Part shown: piece after piece, positions 10,035-21,579 of the stretch
Layout of the letters: each line of letters begins with the position of its first letter
Numbering within the stretch: position 1 is the first letter of the stretch
From: an uncultured Amphritea sp.
GTDB lineage: Bacteria > Pseudomonadota > Gammaproteobacteria > Pseudomonadales > Balneatricaceae
DNA: 64,000 nt
Assembly: GCF_937127095.1 (NCBI RefSeq)
Contig: NZ_CAKZLP010000040.1
Coordinates: forward strand, 22,381 to 86,380
Reading direction: 5' to 3'
Translations under genes and position numbers: made by a program
Notes under the pieces: generated by a model
Databases searched by the model: none
The model's input: only the letters and a program-made list of their open reading frames with translations
Told to the model about the DNA's origin: nothing

Positions 10035-11909
10035 ATGAAGTACGTGAAAGCATATGTTTTGTTGGGAGTCTACGGCGTATCGGCGCCGTTAGCAGCGGCA
10101 ACAAATTCTGTTGACAGCACCATCGTTGTCACCGCGACTCAGGTTGAGCAATCGATTCAGGATGTGGATGCCTCTATTGAGGTTGTCACCCGGGAGGAGA
10201 TCGAATCATTCTCCAGCCGCAGCCTTGCCGAGGTTTTGAAGCAGAGTACGGGACTGGAGGTCACCGATGGGGGATCAAGCTCATCTGTTTCTATTCGCGG
10301 CTTCAGCGGTACACACACACTTATTCTGGTTGATGGTATGCGCCGGACTGAGAAATACGCAGGCAATAACGTCAACAACATCTCGCTACAAAACGTTGAG
10401 CGTATCGAAATTGTCCGGGGACCGATGTCAGCACTCTATGGTTCCGATGCCCTTGGGGGTGTCATCAACATCATTACACAGAAACCGGACAAAGACCTGT
10501 CACGCATCCGCCTGACCCTTGGCGGAGCTGAATCACCCGCCGGACGGGAAACAGTCATTGTGCATGCCAGCCGAGATTTTGTAACTGATAACAGTAACCA
10601 TAGTATCGGGATCGAATATAAGCAGCGTAACCCTTATGAAAACGACAACGGCACACTGAATGAGGAGCAACGCACCTTTCTCAACTATCGTGGCCGGTAT
10701 GATCTGCGGGATGATATTCAGCTATCCGTCGGTGCCGAGTATCTTGACCAGAACGATGAAAACCCTGACGCCAGCAGCGGCAAGTTTGAATCGGAAAAGC
10801 GTTATCAACTCAATGGTCGCTATACACAGCAGTTCGACACTGATCAGTTTGATCTGGATCTCTCTCAGGGTTACAGCGATGCGCTGGTCAACCGGGGCTC
10901 AGGTGAGGAAAGCACCGACTTCAGGCAAACTCAGTTAGAGGGACGCTATGCGGGTCTGTTCAATGACGTCCATCTATATAACCTCGGTGCGGGTTACCGC
11001 CAGGATAATGTGGATATCAGCATCAACACCCAAACCGTTGATCGTGATAACTACTACCTGTTTCTGCAGGATCAGTGGAGCCTGACCAACAGCGTCAACC
11101 TGACACTAGGCATACGCCACGACAACTATAATGACTTCGGCAGCACCACTAACCCCCGCTTATCTCTCTCCTGGAGTGAAGGTCCGTGGAAAATACGCGG
11201 AAGCTACGGTACCGCATTCAGCGCCCCCTCGCTGGTGCAGATGTATTCCACCTTTATCCGCAACGGTTATGGCACCAGCATCATCAATGGCAATCCGGAC
11301 CTTCAGCCTGAAGAATCGGTCAGTTATGAGCTTAGCCTTGGATATCAACTGGACAGAGGCGCGCTGGAGCTCACCCTATACCGCTCTGATGTAGATCAGT
11401 TAATTGCCGCAGAACTGAATAGCACTTCAGGAACCTGTCCGGGCTTTACCTGTACAAAAACCTACCTGTACACCAATATTGATAAAGCAACGCTGGAAGG
11501 TGCAGAAGCAACTCTTTCCTATGCATTAACCTGGCAACAGAAGCTTAGCGCTTCCCTTGAATACCTTGATGCCAGGGACGCCACCACCGATGAGCGACTG
11601 ACTGAGCGCGCCCGCTGGCAAAGCAGGATATCCCTTGACTCAGAGTGGAGTTCCACATGGTCTAGCAGCGTCAGATTTCGCTATACAGGCTACTACTACG
11701 CAACACCCACCCGTTTAATGTCTCCTTATGATTCACACTTTACCAGTGTGGATACCCATCTGAACTATCAGCTCAGTGACTCTGTGCAACTGATGGCGGG
11801 CATTGATAATCTGTTTAACCGTGAACTGCCGGAAAATATGGAGTTGCGCGGCACCCCACAAGACCCCGGTTCGCGCTATTACTCTGCAGGCATCAGCCTG
11901 AGCTTTTAA
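10035..11909 (+). CDS. TonB-dependent outer-membrane receptor
   Basis: Ligand-gated outer-membrane channel powered by TonB. It has a signal peptide (to about LAAA), a TonB box STIVVTA, a plug domain with GVINIITQKP, and a 22-strand barrel ending in aromatic Phe (AGISLSF). Overall it resembles the BtuB/CirA/FepA group, so iron-siderophore or cobalamin uptake is plausible; the substrate cannot be read. No Fur box or cobalamin riboswitch was seen upstream. ATG 10035 gives the signal peptide; ATG 10020 is also in frame. Confidence 0.92.
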   Translation: MKYVKAYVLLGVYGVSAPLAAATNSVDSTIVVTATQVEQSIQDVDASIEVVTREEIESFSSRSLAEVLKQSTGLEVTDGGSSSSVSIRGFSGTHTLILVDGMRRTEKYAGNNVNNISLQNVERIEIVRGPMSALYGSDALGGVINIITQKPDKDLSRIRLTLGGAESPAGRETVIVHASRDFVTDNSNHSIGIEYKQRNPYENDNGTLNEEQRTFLNYRGRYDLRDDIQLSVGAEYLDQNDENPDASSGKFESEKRYQLNGRYTQQFDTDQFDLDLSQGYSDALVNRGSGEESTDFRQTQLEGRYAGLFNDVHLYNLGAGYRQDNVDISINTQTVDRDNYYLFLQDQWSLTNSVNLTLGIRHDNYNDFGSTTNPRLSLSWSEGPWKIRGSYGTAFSAPSLVQMYSTFIRNGYGTSIINGNPDLQPEESVSYELSLGYQLDRGALELTLYRSDVDQLIAAELNSTSGTCPGFTCTKTYLYTNIDKATLEGAEATLSYALTWQQKLSASLEYLDARDATTDERLTERARWQSRISLDSEWSSTWSSSVRFRYTGYYYATPTRLMSPYDSHFTSVDTHLNYQLSDSVQLMAGIDNLFNRELPENMELRGTPQDPGSRYYSAGISLSF

Positions 11910-11928
11910 GAGCCAGTGTATTGCTATA

Positions 11929-11953
11929 AAAAAACGCGCCAGCGGCGCGTTTT
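11929..11953. terminator. Bidirectional terminator between the TonB receptor and purL
   Basis: AAAACGCGCC-AGC-GGCGCGTTTT forms a GC-rich stem with A and T tracts on both sides. It serves the two convergent genes. Confidence 0.88.
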
Positions 11954-12018
11954 CCTCACCACCAGCACATCATTAAACGAGGCCTGGCGAGCTGTAAAGC
12001 GGGGGTCTGAAGACTAAA

Positions 12019-15000
12019 TCAGCCGACCCAAACCCGAGCATTACGGAACATCCGCATCCAGGCACCATCTTCTTCCCACTGATCCGGCGCCCAGCTATTG
12101 GTGACCGCACGGAACACCCGTTCAGGATGAGGCATCATGATAGTGACCCGGCCATCGGTGGTTGTCACACCACTGATACCCATAGGAGAACCATTCGGAT
12201 TAGCAGGATAGGCTTCAGTCACCTTACCGTAGTTATCCACATAGCGTAGCGCCACAGCACCAGAACTTTGCAGATTTTCCAGGTGTGTCTGATCAGCAAA
12301 CTCGGCACGGCCTTCACCGTGAGCCACGGCGATTGGCATCCGCGATCCGGCCATACCCTGAAGGAAAACCGACTGACTTTGCTGTACTTCAACCATCGCC
12401 ACCCGGGCTTCAAACTGCTCGGACATATTACGTACAAAATGTGGCCAGAGATCGGCACCCGGAATCAGCTCGTGCAGGTTAGACAGCATCTGACAACCGT
12501 TACAGATACCCAGCGAGAAGCTATCTTCGCGATTAAAGAACGTTTCAAACTGGTCCCGGGCACGGCTATTAAACAGAATCGATTTAGCCCAACCTTCGCC
12601 AGCCCCCAGCACGTCACCGTAGGAGAAACCGCCGCAAGCAACCAGACCTTTAAAGCGATCCAGATCAACCCGCCCCTCAAGAATGTCACTCATGTGCACA
12701 TCCACGGCAGCAAAACCAGCGCGGTCAAAGGCTGCACCCATTTCGATCTGACCGTTAACGCCTTGCTCACGAATGATCGCCATCTGTGGCCGCACACCGG
12801 TCTGTATATAGGGTGCAGCCACATTATCATTCTGATCAAAGGTCAGCTCGGCACTCAAGCCTGGGTTTTGTTTGTCCAGTAGTCCATCAAACTCCTGCTG
12901 GGCACAAGCTGAGTTATCCCGCAGGGATTGCATGCGGTAAGAGGTTTCCCCCCAGGTACGCTGCAATGTGGTACGGGACTCGGAATAGATCTCTTCATCA
13001 TCAAAGTGAACCCGCAGCTCATCATCCATATTGACCGAGCCAATCACCTTGGTAATCTCGGCCAGGCCGGCTGCGTTCAGCTCAGTCAGTACAGCCTGAA
13101 TATCATCGCGTTTAACCTGAATAACCGCACCCAGCTCTTCAGAGAACAGCGCCGCGGCAAATTCAGAGCTGTCAGTCGCCAGCATATCCAGGTTGATATC
13201 CACACCGGTATGCCCCGCAAATGCCATCTCCGCTATAGTGGTAAACAAACCACCATCGGCACGGTCATGGTATGCCAGCAGCAAGCCCTGTTCGTTGAGT
13301 TCCTGAATAGCCGTAAAGAAGGCTACCAATTGCTCAGGATCATCCACATCAGGAACATCCTGACCGACTTCATTATACACCTGCGCTAGGGCAGACAGAC
13401 CCAGTCGATTCTGACCGTTACCCAGATCCAGCAGGATCAGGTCGGTGTTTTCAACATCGGTCCGCAGTTGCGGCGTCAGCGTCTTACGCACATCCAGTAC
13501 CGGGGCAAAACCGGTAATAATCAGCGAGGTCGGCGCGGTTACCGATTTATCTTCACCGGCATCGTTCCATACGGTGCGCATCGACATAGAGTCCTTACCT
13601 ACCGGAATAGTGATTCCCAGTTGTGGACACAGCTCCATACCCACCGCTTTAACGGTGTCATACAGTTTTTCATCTTCACCCGGATGACCGGCAGCACACA
13701 TCCAGTTGGCGGACAGTTTAATATCGATAATATCGCTGATGCGGGCGGATGCCAGGTTGGTCACGGTTTCACCCACAGCCATCCGGCCAGACGCAGGCGA
13801 ATCAACCAGCGCCAGCGGTGTACGCTCACCCATCGCCATCGCTTCACCGGCATAGGTATCAAACGATGCCGTCGTGACTGCACAGTTCGCCACCGGCACC
13901 TGCCATGGACCCACCATTTGATCACGCGCCACCTGGCCGGTAATCGAGCGGTCACCGATGGTGATCAGGAACGATTTAGAAGCAACAGCGGGCAGGTTCA
14001 GTACCCGTGTGGCCGCTTCTTTCAGATCGATACCGCTGGCATCAAAGGCCGGGACTTCATAACTGATGCGGTTAACCGAACGGTGCATTTTTGGCGGTTT
14101 ACCAAACAGCACGCTCATCGGCAGATCAACCGGTTTATTCTCAAAGTGAGCATCGCTCAGGGTCAGATGTTTCTCATCCGTTGCCGTACCCACGATAGCG
14201 TAGGGGCAACGTTCACGGGCGCAGATCGCTTCAAAACGGGCCATATCTTCCGGCTGTACCGCCAGCACATAACGCTCCTGTGCTTCGTTACACCAGATCG
14301 CCAGCGGCGACATACCCGGCTCATCGTTATTCACATTACGCAGTTCAAAGTCACCGCCACAACCGCCATCTTTAACCAGTTCAGGGAACGCGTTAGACAG
14401 ACCACCGGCACCCACGTCATGGATAAAGGCGATCGGGTTAGCATCACCCTGTTGCCAGCACTGATCAATCACTTCCTGACAGCGACGTTCAAGTTCCGGG
14501 TTATCCCGCTGTACCGAAGCAAAATCGAGATCCGCAGAGGAAGTACCAGAAGACATTGAAGAGGCAGCGCCACCGCCCAGACCGATCTGCATGGCAGGAC
14601 CACCCAGACAGATCAGCTTGGCACCCACTTCGATCTCACCCTTATCAACGTGATCCGTCCGGATGTTACCGTAACCACCGGCGATCATGATCGGCTTGTG
14701 ATAACCACGCACCTCTTCACCCGCTGCACCGTTAACCTTTTGTTCGAAGGTACGGAAATAACCGTTCAGCGCCGGACGACCAAATTCGTTATTGAACGCC
14801 GCTCCACCGATGGGGCCTTCTAGCATAATATCCAAGGCAGATACGATCCGCTCGGGTTTGCCATAATCAGATTCCCATGGCTGAACAAAGCCGGGGATTT
14901 TCAGGTCAGAAACAGTAAACCCTGTCAGACCCGCTTTTGGCTTAGAGCCTTTACCGGTAGCCCCCTCATCACGAATCTCACCACCGGAACCGGTGGCGGC

Positions 15001-15921
15001 ACCCGAGTGCGGCGCAATCGCGGTCGGATGGTTGTGAGTCTCAACCTTCATCAGGATCTCAATACTTTCCTGATGATAGCCATACTCTTTGGTAGCAGGA
15101 TTCGGGAAGAAACGCCCCGCTTCTGAGCCTACCATCACAGCCGCGTTATCCGAGTAAGCGGAGAGAATATTCTCACCGCCCAGCTCATTGGTGTTACGGA
15201 TCATCGCGAACAGCGATTTATCCTGTGCTTCACCATCGATATCCCATGAAGCATTGAAGATCTTATGCCGGCAGTGTTCTGAGTTTGCCTGAGCAAACAT
15301 CATCAGCTCCACATCCGCCGGGTTGCGTCCCAGCTCGGCGAAACTACTCACCAGATAATCGATTTCGTCATCCGCCAGCGCCAGGCCCAGATCGGTGTTG
15401 GCTTTCACCAGCGCATCACGGCCACCGGACAGAATATCCACCAGCGTCAAAGGGGCTGGCTGATCAGCACGGAACAGTTGTGATGCATCATCGACCGCGT
15501 TAAGCGTCGCCTCAACCATCCGATCATGGAGTGCAGCACGCACCTCATCCAGCTCCGCATCGTTCAGTGGCTGCTCAGAATGCACAAAATAGGCAGTTCC
15601 GCGCTCCAGCCGCTTAATGCTCTGCAGGCCACAGTTTCTGGCGATATCAGTCGCCTTTGACGACCAGGGCGAGATCGTACCCGGACGGGGTACGACTAAA
15701 ATTAATTGACCTGAAGGCTCTTCCACTTTAGCTTTAGGGCCGTAGCAAAGGATACGCTCCAGCGTGTTTTGCTCCTGATCAGACAGGTTATTTTCCAGGT
15801 CAGCGAAGTGCATAAACTCACCGTAAACACCGGTAATGTGGGCAATTCGGGATTTCAGGGCAGACAGCAGCTTATCGTGACGAAAAGCAGAAAGAGCAGG
15901 CGCTCCACGCAGTACCAGCAT
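12019..15921 (-). CDS. purL: Phosphoribosylformylglycinamidine synthase (large PurL)
   Basis: 1300-residue enzyme for the fourth step of purine synthesis, FGAR to FGAM with glutamine and ATP, close in length to E. coli PurL (1295). It has an N-terminal PurS-like region, two AIRS-type synthetase halves ([20 protein letters not shown] is the ATP-binding signature) and a C-terminal class I glutamine amidotransferase with nucleophile Cys in [10 protein letters not shown] and a catalytic His in VAHGEGR. It is divergent from mltF, a common gammaproteobacterial arrangement. Confidence 0.98.
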   Translation of the reverse strand: MLVLRGAPALSAFRHDKLLSALKSRIAHITGVYGEFMHFADLENNLSDQEQNTLERILCYGPKAKVEEPSGQLILVVPRPGTISPWSSKATDIARNCGLQSIKRLERGTAYFVHSEQPLNDAELDEVRAALHDRMVEATLNAVDDASQLFRADQPAPLTLVDILSGGRDALVKANTDLGLALADDEIDYLVSSFAELGRNPADVELMMFAQANSEHCRHKIFNASWDIDGEAQDKSLFAMIRNTNELGGENILSAYSDNAAVMVGSEAGRFFPNPATKEYGYHQESIEILMKVETHNHPTAIAPHSGAATGSGGEIRDEGATGKGSKPKAGLTGFTVSDLKIPGFVQPWESDYGKPERIVSALDIMLEGPIGGAAFNNEFGRPALNGYFRTFEQKVNGAAGEEVRGYHKPIMIAGGYGNIRTDHVDKGEIEVGAKLICLGGPAMQIGLGGGAASSMSSGTSSADLDFASVQRDNPELERRCQEVIDQCWQQGDANPIAFIHDVGAGGLSNAFPELVKDGGCGGDFELRNVNNDEPGMSPLAIWCNEAQERYVLAVQPEDMARFEAICARERCPYAIVGTATDEKHLTLSDAHFENKPVDLPMSVLFGKPPKMHRSVNRISYEVPAFDASGIDLKEAATRVLNLPAVASKSFLITIGDRSITGQVARDQMVGPWQVPVANCAVTTASFDTYAGEAMAMGERTPLALVDSPASGRMAVGETVTNLASARISDIIDIKLSANWMCAAGHPGEDEKLYDTVKAVGMELCPQLGITIPVGKDSMSMRTVWNDAGEDKSVTAPTSLIITGFAPVLDVRKTLTPQLRTDVENTDLILLDLGNGQNRLGLSALAQVYNEVGQDVPDVDDPEQLVAFFTAIQELNEQGLLLAYHDRADGGLFTTIAEMAFAGHTGVDINLDMLATDSSEFAAALFSEELGAVIQVKRDDIQAVLTELNAAGLAEITKVIGSVNMDDELRVHFDDEEIYSESRTTLQRTWGETSYRMQSLRDNSACAQQEFDGLLDKQNPGLSAELTFDQNDNVAAPYIQTGVRPQMAIIREQGVNGQIEMGAAFDRAGFAAVDVHMSDILEGRVDLDRFKGLVACGGFSYGDVLGAGEGWAKSILFNSRARDQFETFFNREDSFSLGICNGCQMLSNLHELIPGADLWPHFVRNMSEQFEARVAMVEVQQSQSVFLQGMAGSRMPIAVAHGEGRAEFADQTHLENLQSSGAVALRYVDNYGKVTEAYPANPNGSPMGISGVTTTDGRVTIMMPHPERVFRAVTNSWAPDQWEEDGAWMRMFRNARVWVG

Positions 15922-16033
15922 GTTAGTTTCAAGCCTCTTGAGTGTGTCTAACAGATAGGTTGTATGTAGGAGAAAATTAAGGCCGAATTTTACTGAAATA
16001 GCGGATTGGTTACCAGAAAAAGCCCATTTTCTT

Positions 16034-17548
16034 ATGCGAATAAATTCATTTCACGTTAAAGAGCTACTTTTCCTGCTGATTTCAGTATCGCTGTTTGTCG
16101 CTCTATTCCTCTATAACCAGAGTATCAGGACGCAGGTTGAATCGATCCAGAAAACCGGAATTCTCAGGGTTGCCACCCTTAACACACCGACAACCTACTA
16201 CCAGGATAACAACGGAGAGCCCACCGGATTTGAATATGAGTTGCTGAAATCATTCGCCGATTACCTGGGTGTTGAACTCGAGCTGATCATCCCGGATACC
16301 TTCGGTGATATATTCACTCTGGTGAAAAATCGTAGCGCCCATATTGCTGCAGCCGGGCTGACAGTAACCGATGAACGTAACCAAAACTTTCTTTTCTCTC
16401 CCGCCTACGCATATTCCACCCCCACTCTGATCTACCGTGTTACTCAGGGCAAACCCGAGCCAAAATCGGTTGCCGATCTCGAGAATAAAAACATCAAGGT
16501 TATCGCCAATAGCAGCCATGCAGAACTGTTACGGACTCTGAAAAACACCTACGGCTACCTGAAGTGGCAGGAAACAACCACCAGCAGTGTTACTGAGCTA
16601 CTTGAAGATGTGTATGAGCAGGAGATCGACTACACCGTCAGTGATGACTTTATATTCGACGCCCAGAAATCCTATTTCCCTGGTCTCAAAAAATCCCTGG
16701 CACTGAGTAAACCCAAGCCAGTCGCCTGGCTGCTGATTAAACAAAGTGACCAGAGTTTGCAACGCGCCACCCAGCGTTTTTTTGAGCGTCCAGCCACTCA
16801 GGAACTACTGGTTAAATTAAAAAAGAAGTACCTCACCCGACAAACCCGACTCGGTTATGTTGATATCGAAACCTTTCGCAGAGACCTGGAAACCCGTTTT
16901 TGTAAACTTGAGCAATATTTCATGATGGCTGAACAGGAAACCGATATCGATTGGCGTCTACTCGCCTCCATTGCATACCAGGAATCCCACTGGAATCCGA
17001 ATGCCGTTTCACCCACTGGGGTTAAAGGAATCATGATGCTAACCCAGGCAGCCGCGAAAGAAGTAGGGGTCGCCGACCGCACTGATCCCGTACAAAGCGT
17101 CATGGGAGGTGCCCACTATCTGGAGAAAGTTATGGGCAAAATCCCTGACAGAATCCAGGGTAAAGAGCGGATCTGGTTTGCGCTGGCCTCATACAATATA
17201 GGCTATGGCCACCTTGAAGACGCTCGTGTTCTGACCGCCCGCGCGGGCAGAGACCCGGATAAGTGGAGTGATGTAAAAGAGTTTCTGCCACTACTGACCC
17301 AGAAAGAATACTTTCAAAGCGTACGCCACGGATATGCCCGGGGCTATGAGCCCGTATTGTATGTCAAAAACATCCGTAACTATTACGACCTGCTCGACTG
17401 GGAACTGCGAAAAGCCAAGATAGAAGCCGCTAAGCCGCCGCTAGGCCCGGCCGAAAATGAGGGCGAAATCTTCATGCCAGGGGCCTCTCAGGATAATGGT
17501 GCAGATGCAGTACAGGAGATGATCGATACTATTCCCTCAACACTCTGA
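16034..17548 (+). CDS. mltF: Membrane-bound lytic murein transglycosylase F
   Basis: 504-residue periplasmic enzyme cleaving glycan strands to 1,6-anhydromuropeptides. An N-terminal transmembrane or signal anchor ([17 protein letters not shown]) is followed by a periplasmic solute-binding-like domain ([14 protein letters not shown]), then a family 1 lytic transglycosylase domain with catalytic Glu in [18 protein letters not shown] and [15 protein letters not shown] sequence ([11 protein letters not shown]). An Ala/Pro/Glu-rich tail closes it. Confidence 0.95.
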   Translation: MRINSFHVKELLFLLISVSLFVALFLYNQSIRTQVESIQKTGILRVATLNTPTTYYQDNNGEPTGFEYELLKSFADYLGVELELIIPDTFGDIFTLVKNRSAHIAAAGLTVTDERNQNFLFSPAYAYSTPTLIYRVTQGKPEPKSVADLENKNIKVIANSSHAELLRTLKNTYGYLKWQETTTSSVTELLEDVYEQEIDYTVSDDFIFDAQKSYFPGLKKSLALSKPKPVAWLLIKQSDQSLQRATQRFFERPATQELLVKLKKKYLTRQTRLGYVDIETFRRDLETRFCKLEQYFMMAEQETDIDWRLLASIAYQESHWNPNAVSPTGVKGIMMLTQAAAKEVGVADRTDPVQSVMGGAHYLEKVMGKIPDRIQGKERIWFALASYNIGYGHLEDARVLTARAGRDPDKWSDVKEFLPLLTQKEYFQSVRHGYARGYEPVLYVKNIRNYYDLLDWELRKAKIEAAKPPLGPAENEGEIFMPGASQDNGADAVQEMIDTIPSTL

Positions 17549-17572
17549 TCAGCACGGAACTGTGATACCTGT

Positions 17573-17597
17573 CCCGCTTTAGTCGGCGGTTTTTTTC
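17573..17597 (+). terminator. Probable terminator of mltF
   Basis: A short CCGC...GCGG hairpin followed by seven T, about 25 bases after the mltF stop. Confidence 0.5.
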
Positions 17598-17683
17598 ATC
17601 ATTCGTGCGAGCAGATCTCCATATCCGTAGAAAAGCCCATTACAATGCAGGTCTACACTATCCTGCAGAGTAAGCCAGACCCC

Positions 17684-18934
17684 ATGTTTCATCGAATGAT
17701 AACGATACTTGTCACCGGACTGACTCTCGGTATGGTTCCACCTGCGCTTAGTGAACCTGCAGACCCGTTGTCACTTTACACCGATGCCTCACACTCAGAA
17801 ACCAATAGTCAATCAAACCAGATAACTATTGCTGATCAAAAACAAATCTCTGTGTTACAAGCGCATAGAGAGCCTGACATCGAGACAGTGTTACCAACAA
17901 CAGCCTCGAAGCTAGCAAATACCTCAGACACACCAGCGGTCTCTGAAGTCGATACGGATGCTAAGATCGAAGCTATTCTTACATCAGATACTCAGCCTAA
18001 AATACCCACTGAAACAGACGCTAAAACAGAAACAATCTCACAGGTAAAGACAGCCGCTACAATAGAAAATGCGCCTGATAAAACCTTTACACCTGAAGTG
18101 GTCACCGGTCCCCATGAAGATGTTATCAGCATCTGCAAACAGATCGGTGAAAAACTTGGCAGTGTCTCTGCAGAAGAGTGTCTCGCGGCTGAATTTTCGC
18201 CCCCTCGCTTTTATTCACACAACCACCTGCCACTGTTAGAAAAACATTTTCCGGCATCCCCGAACCGGGAAGATCCCCCCAGAATTCTGTTTCTCGGGGG
18301 TATCCATGGCGATGAATACTCAAGTGTCAGCATCTCGTTTAAATGGCTGAAAATATTGCAGGAAAGCCACAACGGCACTTTCGACTGGCACTTTATGCCC
18401 CTGACCAACCCGGACGGACTACTGCAAAATAAATCGACCCGGGTGAATGCCAATAAAGTCGATCTAAACCGTAATTTTATCCCGGCAGAAACGTCGATTG
18501 ATCCCCTGCAGCACTGGCAAAATTACGCCAGAAAACGTGCCCGCTATTACCCCGGAACCAAACCTCTGAGCGAACCGGAAACCCAGGCGATCCACCAACT
18601 GATCGACCGGCTACGACCCGACGTCATCGTTTCCGTTCATGCGCCCCACGGAATATTGGACTACGATGGCACAATCACCCCACCACGAAACCTCGGTCCA
18701 CTGCAGTTAAAACAGCTGGGCACCTACCCTGGTTCACTCGGTAACTATGGCTGGTTTGTCAAACAGATTCCCGTGATGACTATCGAACTAAAACATGCCG
18801 GCATTATGCCCGGGCAAAACGATATCGACAGAATGTGGGCCGATCTGATCCAGTGGATACAACAACGTACCGAAGGGGATGGCACCCTGTTGGCACGCAA
18901 AGAGAGTATGCGTGAGAGGAAGCCTACTTTATAA
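17684..18934 (+). CDS. Secreted M14-family zinc peptidase, MpaA-like
   Basis: Zinc carboxypeptidase-fold protein. A signal peptide (MFHRMITILVTGLTLGMV) is followed by about 115 low-complexity Thr/Asp/Glu/Ala-rich residues. The catalytic domain has zinc ligands in GIHGDEYSS and VSVHAPHG, an NRNF-type motif (DLNRNF), and a catalytic Glu in TIELKHAG. It resembles murein peptide amidase MpaA but is longer and appears exported. The neighbour mltF suggests cell-wall work (inference). ATG 17645 in frame would add 13 residues. Confidence 0.8.
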   Translation: MFHRMITILVTGLTLGMVPPALSEPADPLSLYTDASHSETNSQSNQITIADQKQISVLQAHREPDIETVLPTTASKLANTSDTPAVSEVDTDAKIEAILTSDTQPKIPTETDAKTETISQVKTAATIENAPDKTFTPEVVTGPHEDVISICKQIGEKLGSVSAEECLAAEFSPPRFYSHNHLPLLEKHFPASPNREDPPRILFLGGIHGDEYSSVSISFKWLKILQESHNGTFDWHFMPLTNPDGLLQNKSTRVNANKVDLNRNFIPAETSIDPLQHWQNYARKRARYYPGTKPLSEPETQAIHQLIDRLRPDVIVSVHAPHGILDYDGTITPPRNLGPLQLKQLGTYPGSLGNYGWFVKQIPVMTIELKHAGIMPGQNDIDRMWADLIQWIQQRTEGDGTLLARKESMRERKPTL

Positions 18935-18952
18935 AGCAGTGTTTAAAACCCG

Positions 18953-19462
18953 TCACTGAGGTCGAACGGCTGACGTTTTTTCGGCCTGCTTGGCAGCCTT
19001 TTTTTCAGCGCGTCGCTGACGAAAAAAAGCACTGATGGCATCGCTGCACTGTTCCGCCATCACCCCTCCGGTATATTCAGGCCAGTGATTCATCCATGAC
19101 TGATCAAACATCAGAGCATTACTAATAACCGCACCTGCCTTGGGTTCAGACGCACCAAACACGACCCGCTTTACCCGGGCATGGATAATCGCTCCGGCAC
19201 ACATCGTACAAGGCTCGATAGTGACATAGAGCGTAGCCCCCGCCAGACGATAATTGGCGATCTTCGCAGCAGCCTCACGCAGCGCCATAATTTCAGCATG
19301 AGCGGTTGGATCATGGCCGGAGATCGGCTGGTTCCAGCCCTCACCAAGCACCTGCCCGTCCAGCACCACCACCGCACCAACTGGCACCTCGCCGACATCA
19401 GCCGCCAGCTGAGCCAATCGCAGCGCATGTTCCATCCAATGTAAATCGTCGTTATCATTCAT
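18953..19462 (-). CDS. tadA: tRNA-specific adenosine deaminase
   Basis: Converts A34 to inosine in tRNA-Arg(ACG), an essential wobble modification. HAEIMAL carries the zinc-binding His and proton-shuttle Glu, and PCTMCAGAI supplies the two Cys ligands. The 169-residue protein ends in a basic Ala/Lys tail. With purL and mltF this matches a gene neighbourhood also found in Pseudomonas. Confidence 0.96.
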   Translation of the reverse strand: MNDNDDLHWMEHALRLAQLAADVGEVPVGAVVVLDGQVLGEGWNQPISGHDPTAHAEIMALREAAAKIANYRLAGATLYVTIEPCTMCAGAIIHARVKRVVFGASEPKAGAVISNALMFDQSWMNHWPEYTGGVMAEQCSDAISAFFRQRRAEKKAAKQAEKTSAVRPQ

Positions 19463-19697
19463 GCGTTGAAATATACTCAGGAAACTATGATTGCAGGTTG
19501 TTCTAATACGATTCAGAGATTATATCACCCTGAAAAACATTGAGGGATGAAGAGATTCCCTCATGAAACACTTCGGATCGGCCTCTGGCTGAATCCCCCC
19601 CTTCTACTCCTGTATATGAACATGCACCTCCGTTCGTGTAAAACCATGTTCCTGCTTATCCTTAGCCAGTCACTTTAAACAGAGGTCAGTACAGTAG

Positions 19698-19742
19698 TAT
19701 GTACGACAACGAACAGACTAAGCCTATGCATACGACTACCTT
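19698..19742 (+). promoter_or_regulatory. Crp-like operator plus -10 promoter of the SYLF gene
   Basis: The dyad TATGTACGACAACGAACAGA is followed 19 bases later by the -10 hexamer TACCTT. The dyad centre would be at -41.5, a class II activator position, with no -35 needed. It lies 95 bases upstream of the SYLF start. It is one of seven sites with this layout. Confidence 0.75.
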
Positions 19743-19812
19743 TGATCCCACAGTCGAATTTCAACTTAATACAATCCAACGACTTATGCTCAACCGATAA
19801 GGGAGTCTGAAG

Positions 19813-20373
19813 ATGTACAAAATTAGCAGTTATTTCAGCACACTGATGTTCTCGGCAGTCGCCATCGTCTTGATGAGCACAATGGCACAGGCCGGTGCAG
19901 CAAGCGCAGAGGACCTCGACAAGGAGTCCCAGCAGGCCCTGAAAACCCTTTATGAAACCCAACCCTTTACTAAAACACTGTTGCAGAATGCCAAAGCTGT
20001 ACTCGTATTTCCACATATCGTGAAGACAGGTCTGGTGTTCGGTGGCAGCTATGGCGAAGGGGAGTTAATCCAGGGATCACTCATTGTTGATTATTACAAT
20101 TCTGTTTCCGGATCATCAGACCTGCAGCCCGGAACCCAGCCCTATGGTTACGCTGTCTTTTTCATGACGGATAGTGCCCTTAATTATCTCAAAGAATCGA
20201 AAGGTTGGGAGATTGGCGTGGGGCCTACCCTCGTTGTGGTTGACGACGGCATGGTAAAGAACCTGTCTACATCGTCATTGAGGGATGATGCTTATGCCTT
20301 CATCTTCAGCCAACAGGGATTGATGGCAGGGGTCAGTATCGATGGCACCAAAATATCCCGCATCAATCGATAG
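19813..20373 (+). CDS. SYLF-domain (Ysc84-type) exported protein
   Basis: 186-residue protein with a signal peptide (to about AQAGAAS) and a SYLF lipid-binding domain (KAVLVFPHIVKTGLVFGGSYGEG, then GLMAGVSIDGTKI at the end). SYLF proteins bind phosphoinositides in eukaryotes; the bacterial ones are exported, lack a defined role and commonly appear with stress genes. GGGAG lies 8 bases before the ATG. The upstream operator places it in the predicted regulon. Confidence 0.9.
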   Translation: MYKISSYFSTLMFSAVAIVLMSTMAQAGAASAEDLDKESQQALKTLYETQPFTKTLLQNAKAVLVFPHIVKTGLVFGGSYGEGELIQGSLIVDYYNSVSGSSDLQPGTQPYGYAVFFMTDSALNYLKESKGWEIGVGPTLVVVDDGMVKNLSTSSLRDDAYAFIFSQQGLMAGVSIDGTKISRINR

Positions 20374-20633
20374 ACCTGTAAAAAGTCAGATGCAGTTTGC
20401 ATTCATCCTTAATGGATCACCGCCGAAAGACCAAAAACAACAGCAAAACCATCACCCGACGATAAACGTATCGGTAACAGATCAATAGCTTGTTCACCTT
20501 CACGGGAGCACCAATTTTGACTTCATGCCTGGGCAAAACACTTTAATGAAAACGAGTTCCTGCACGCCCTGTATTAACAACATGCGAGCATCGCTTTAGC
20601 TTACCCAACCGTGCCCATCATCAGGAGAATAAT

Positions 20634-21344
20634 ATGCCGCATCCAATGCTCGCTCAGGGAAAAAACCACCTGCTCGAAACTTTGACGCGCAAAGACAGGC
20701 AGCACTTTCTGGCAAACTGCACACCGGTTGAACTGGTGTTTGCTGATATTCTGGCCGAACCCGGCGAACCTATCAGCCACGTGTATTTCCCCACCGACAG
20801 TTTCATTTCTCTGGTGACACCCACCACTGCCGACTGTGCTCCTATGGAAGTAGGCTTGGTTGGCGATGAAGGGATGCTTGGAATATCTCTTATACTGGGT
20901 GTCGACATATCACCGCTACATGCTTTGGTACAGGGAGCAGGCATGGCGCTTCGCATGGAAGCAGACCCGTTTCAGCGCGAAATAGAGCGAAACCCCACAC
21001 TACGGCGGGTACTGCAGTGCTATCTCTACGTGATGCTGGGTCAAATCGCACAAACCGCCGCCTGCAGCCATTTCCATATGATCGAGGCCCGCCTCGCCCG
21101 GTGGCTGCTGATGACACAAGACCGCGCACATTCAGATACATTTCATATAACCCATGAGTTCCTCGCCTACATGCTGGGCGTGCGTCGTGTGGGCGTCACC
21201 AAAGCCGCCTCTGCTCTGCAGCAGCGTAAACTGATCCGTTATAGCCGCGGGGAGATCACTGTTCTCCACCGCATAAATCTGGAAGCTGCGTCGTGTGGAT
21301 GCTACACAGCAGAGATAGCCGCCTATACCCGAATACTAGGCTAA
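20634..21344 (+). CDS. Crp/Fnr-family transcriptional regulator, first paralog
   Basis: 236-residue regulator with a cyclic-nucleotide-binding-type beta-barrel (residues about 30-130, HVYFPTDSFISLVTP), a dimer helix and a Crp-type winged helix-turn-helix (about 165-220). The probable recognition helix is MLGVRRVGVTKAASALQ. The Fnr N-terminal Cys cluster is absent, so it is not an Fnr-type Fe-S sensor. A C-terminal CGCY motif is shared with the paralog at 35294 (CECY). It is the likely binder of the dyad upstream of neighbouring genes (inference). Confidence 0.9.
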   Translation: MPHPMLAQGKNHLLETLTRKDRQHFLANCTPVELVFADILAEPGEPISHVYFPTDSFISLVTPTTADCAPMEVGLVGDEGMLGISLILGVDISPLHALVQGAGMALRMEADPFQREIERNPTLRRVLQCYLYVMLGQIAQTAACSHFHMIEARLARWLLMTQDRAHSDTFHITHEFLAYMLGVRRVGVTKAASALQQRKLIRYSRGEITVLHRINLEAASCGCYTAEIAAYTRILG

Positions 21345-21446
21345 GAGCACCGTAAAACTATCAGGCACGTATATTCAGTGCCGTCAGCAACCCCTTTACA
21401 AACCCCTCATTTGTCAGCAGAAAGAGCGTTTTTTTGTCCATAGTAC

Positions 21447-21491
21447 AATGTGCAATACCGTACAGAAATTAAACTCTATTGCAGGTAACTT
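21447..21491 (+). promoter_or_regulatory. Crp-like operator plus -10 promoter of the hemolysin III-like gene
   Basis: The dyad AATGTGCAATACCGTACAGA is followed after 19 bases by TAACTT as -10. It is located 113 bases upstream of the chosen start. Same geometry as the other sites. Confidence 0.7.
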
Positions 21492-21579
21492 TTATTAGAT
21501 TACAGTGCCCGGCGATAACGTTACAGACCCGGGCTGCACCAGCACTCCCTTTTGCTTGAAAAAACCGTATACATCCGTG

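Noticed and set aside
13468..14559. Long open frame opposite purL
   Set aside because: A shadow of the conserved purL frame, with low-complexity Arg/His-rich translation and no family similarity.
20430..20510. Possible operator (ATCGGTAACAGA) upstream of the first Crp-like gene
   Set aside because: Only one half resembles the motif; autoregulation is not supported.
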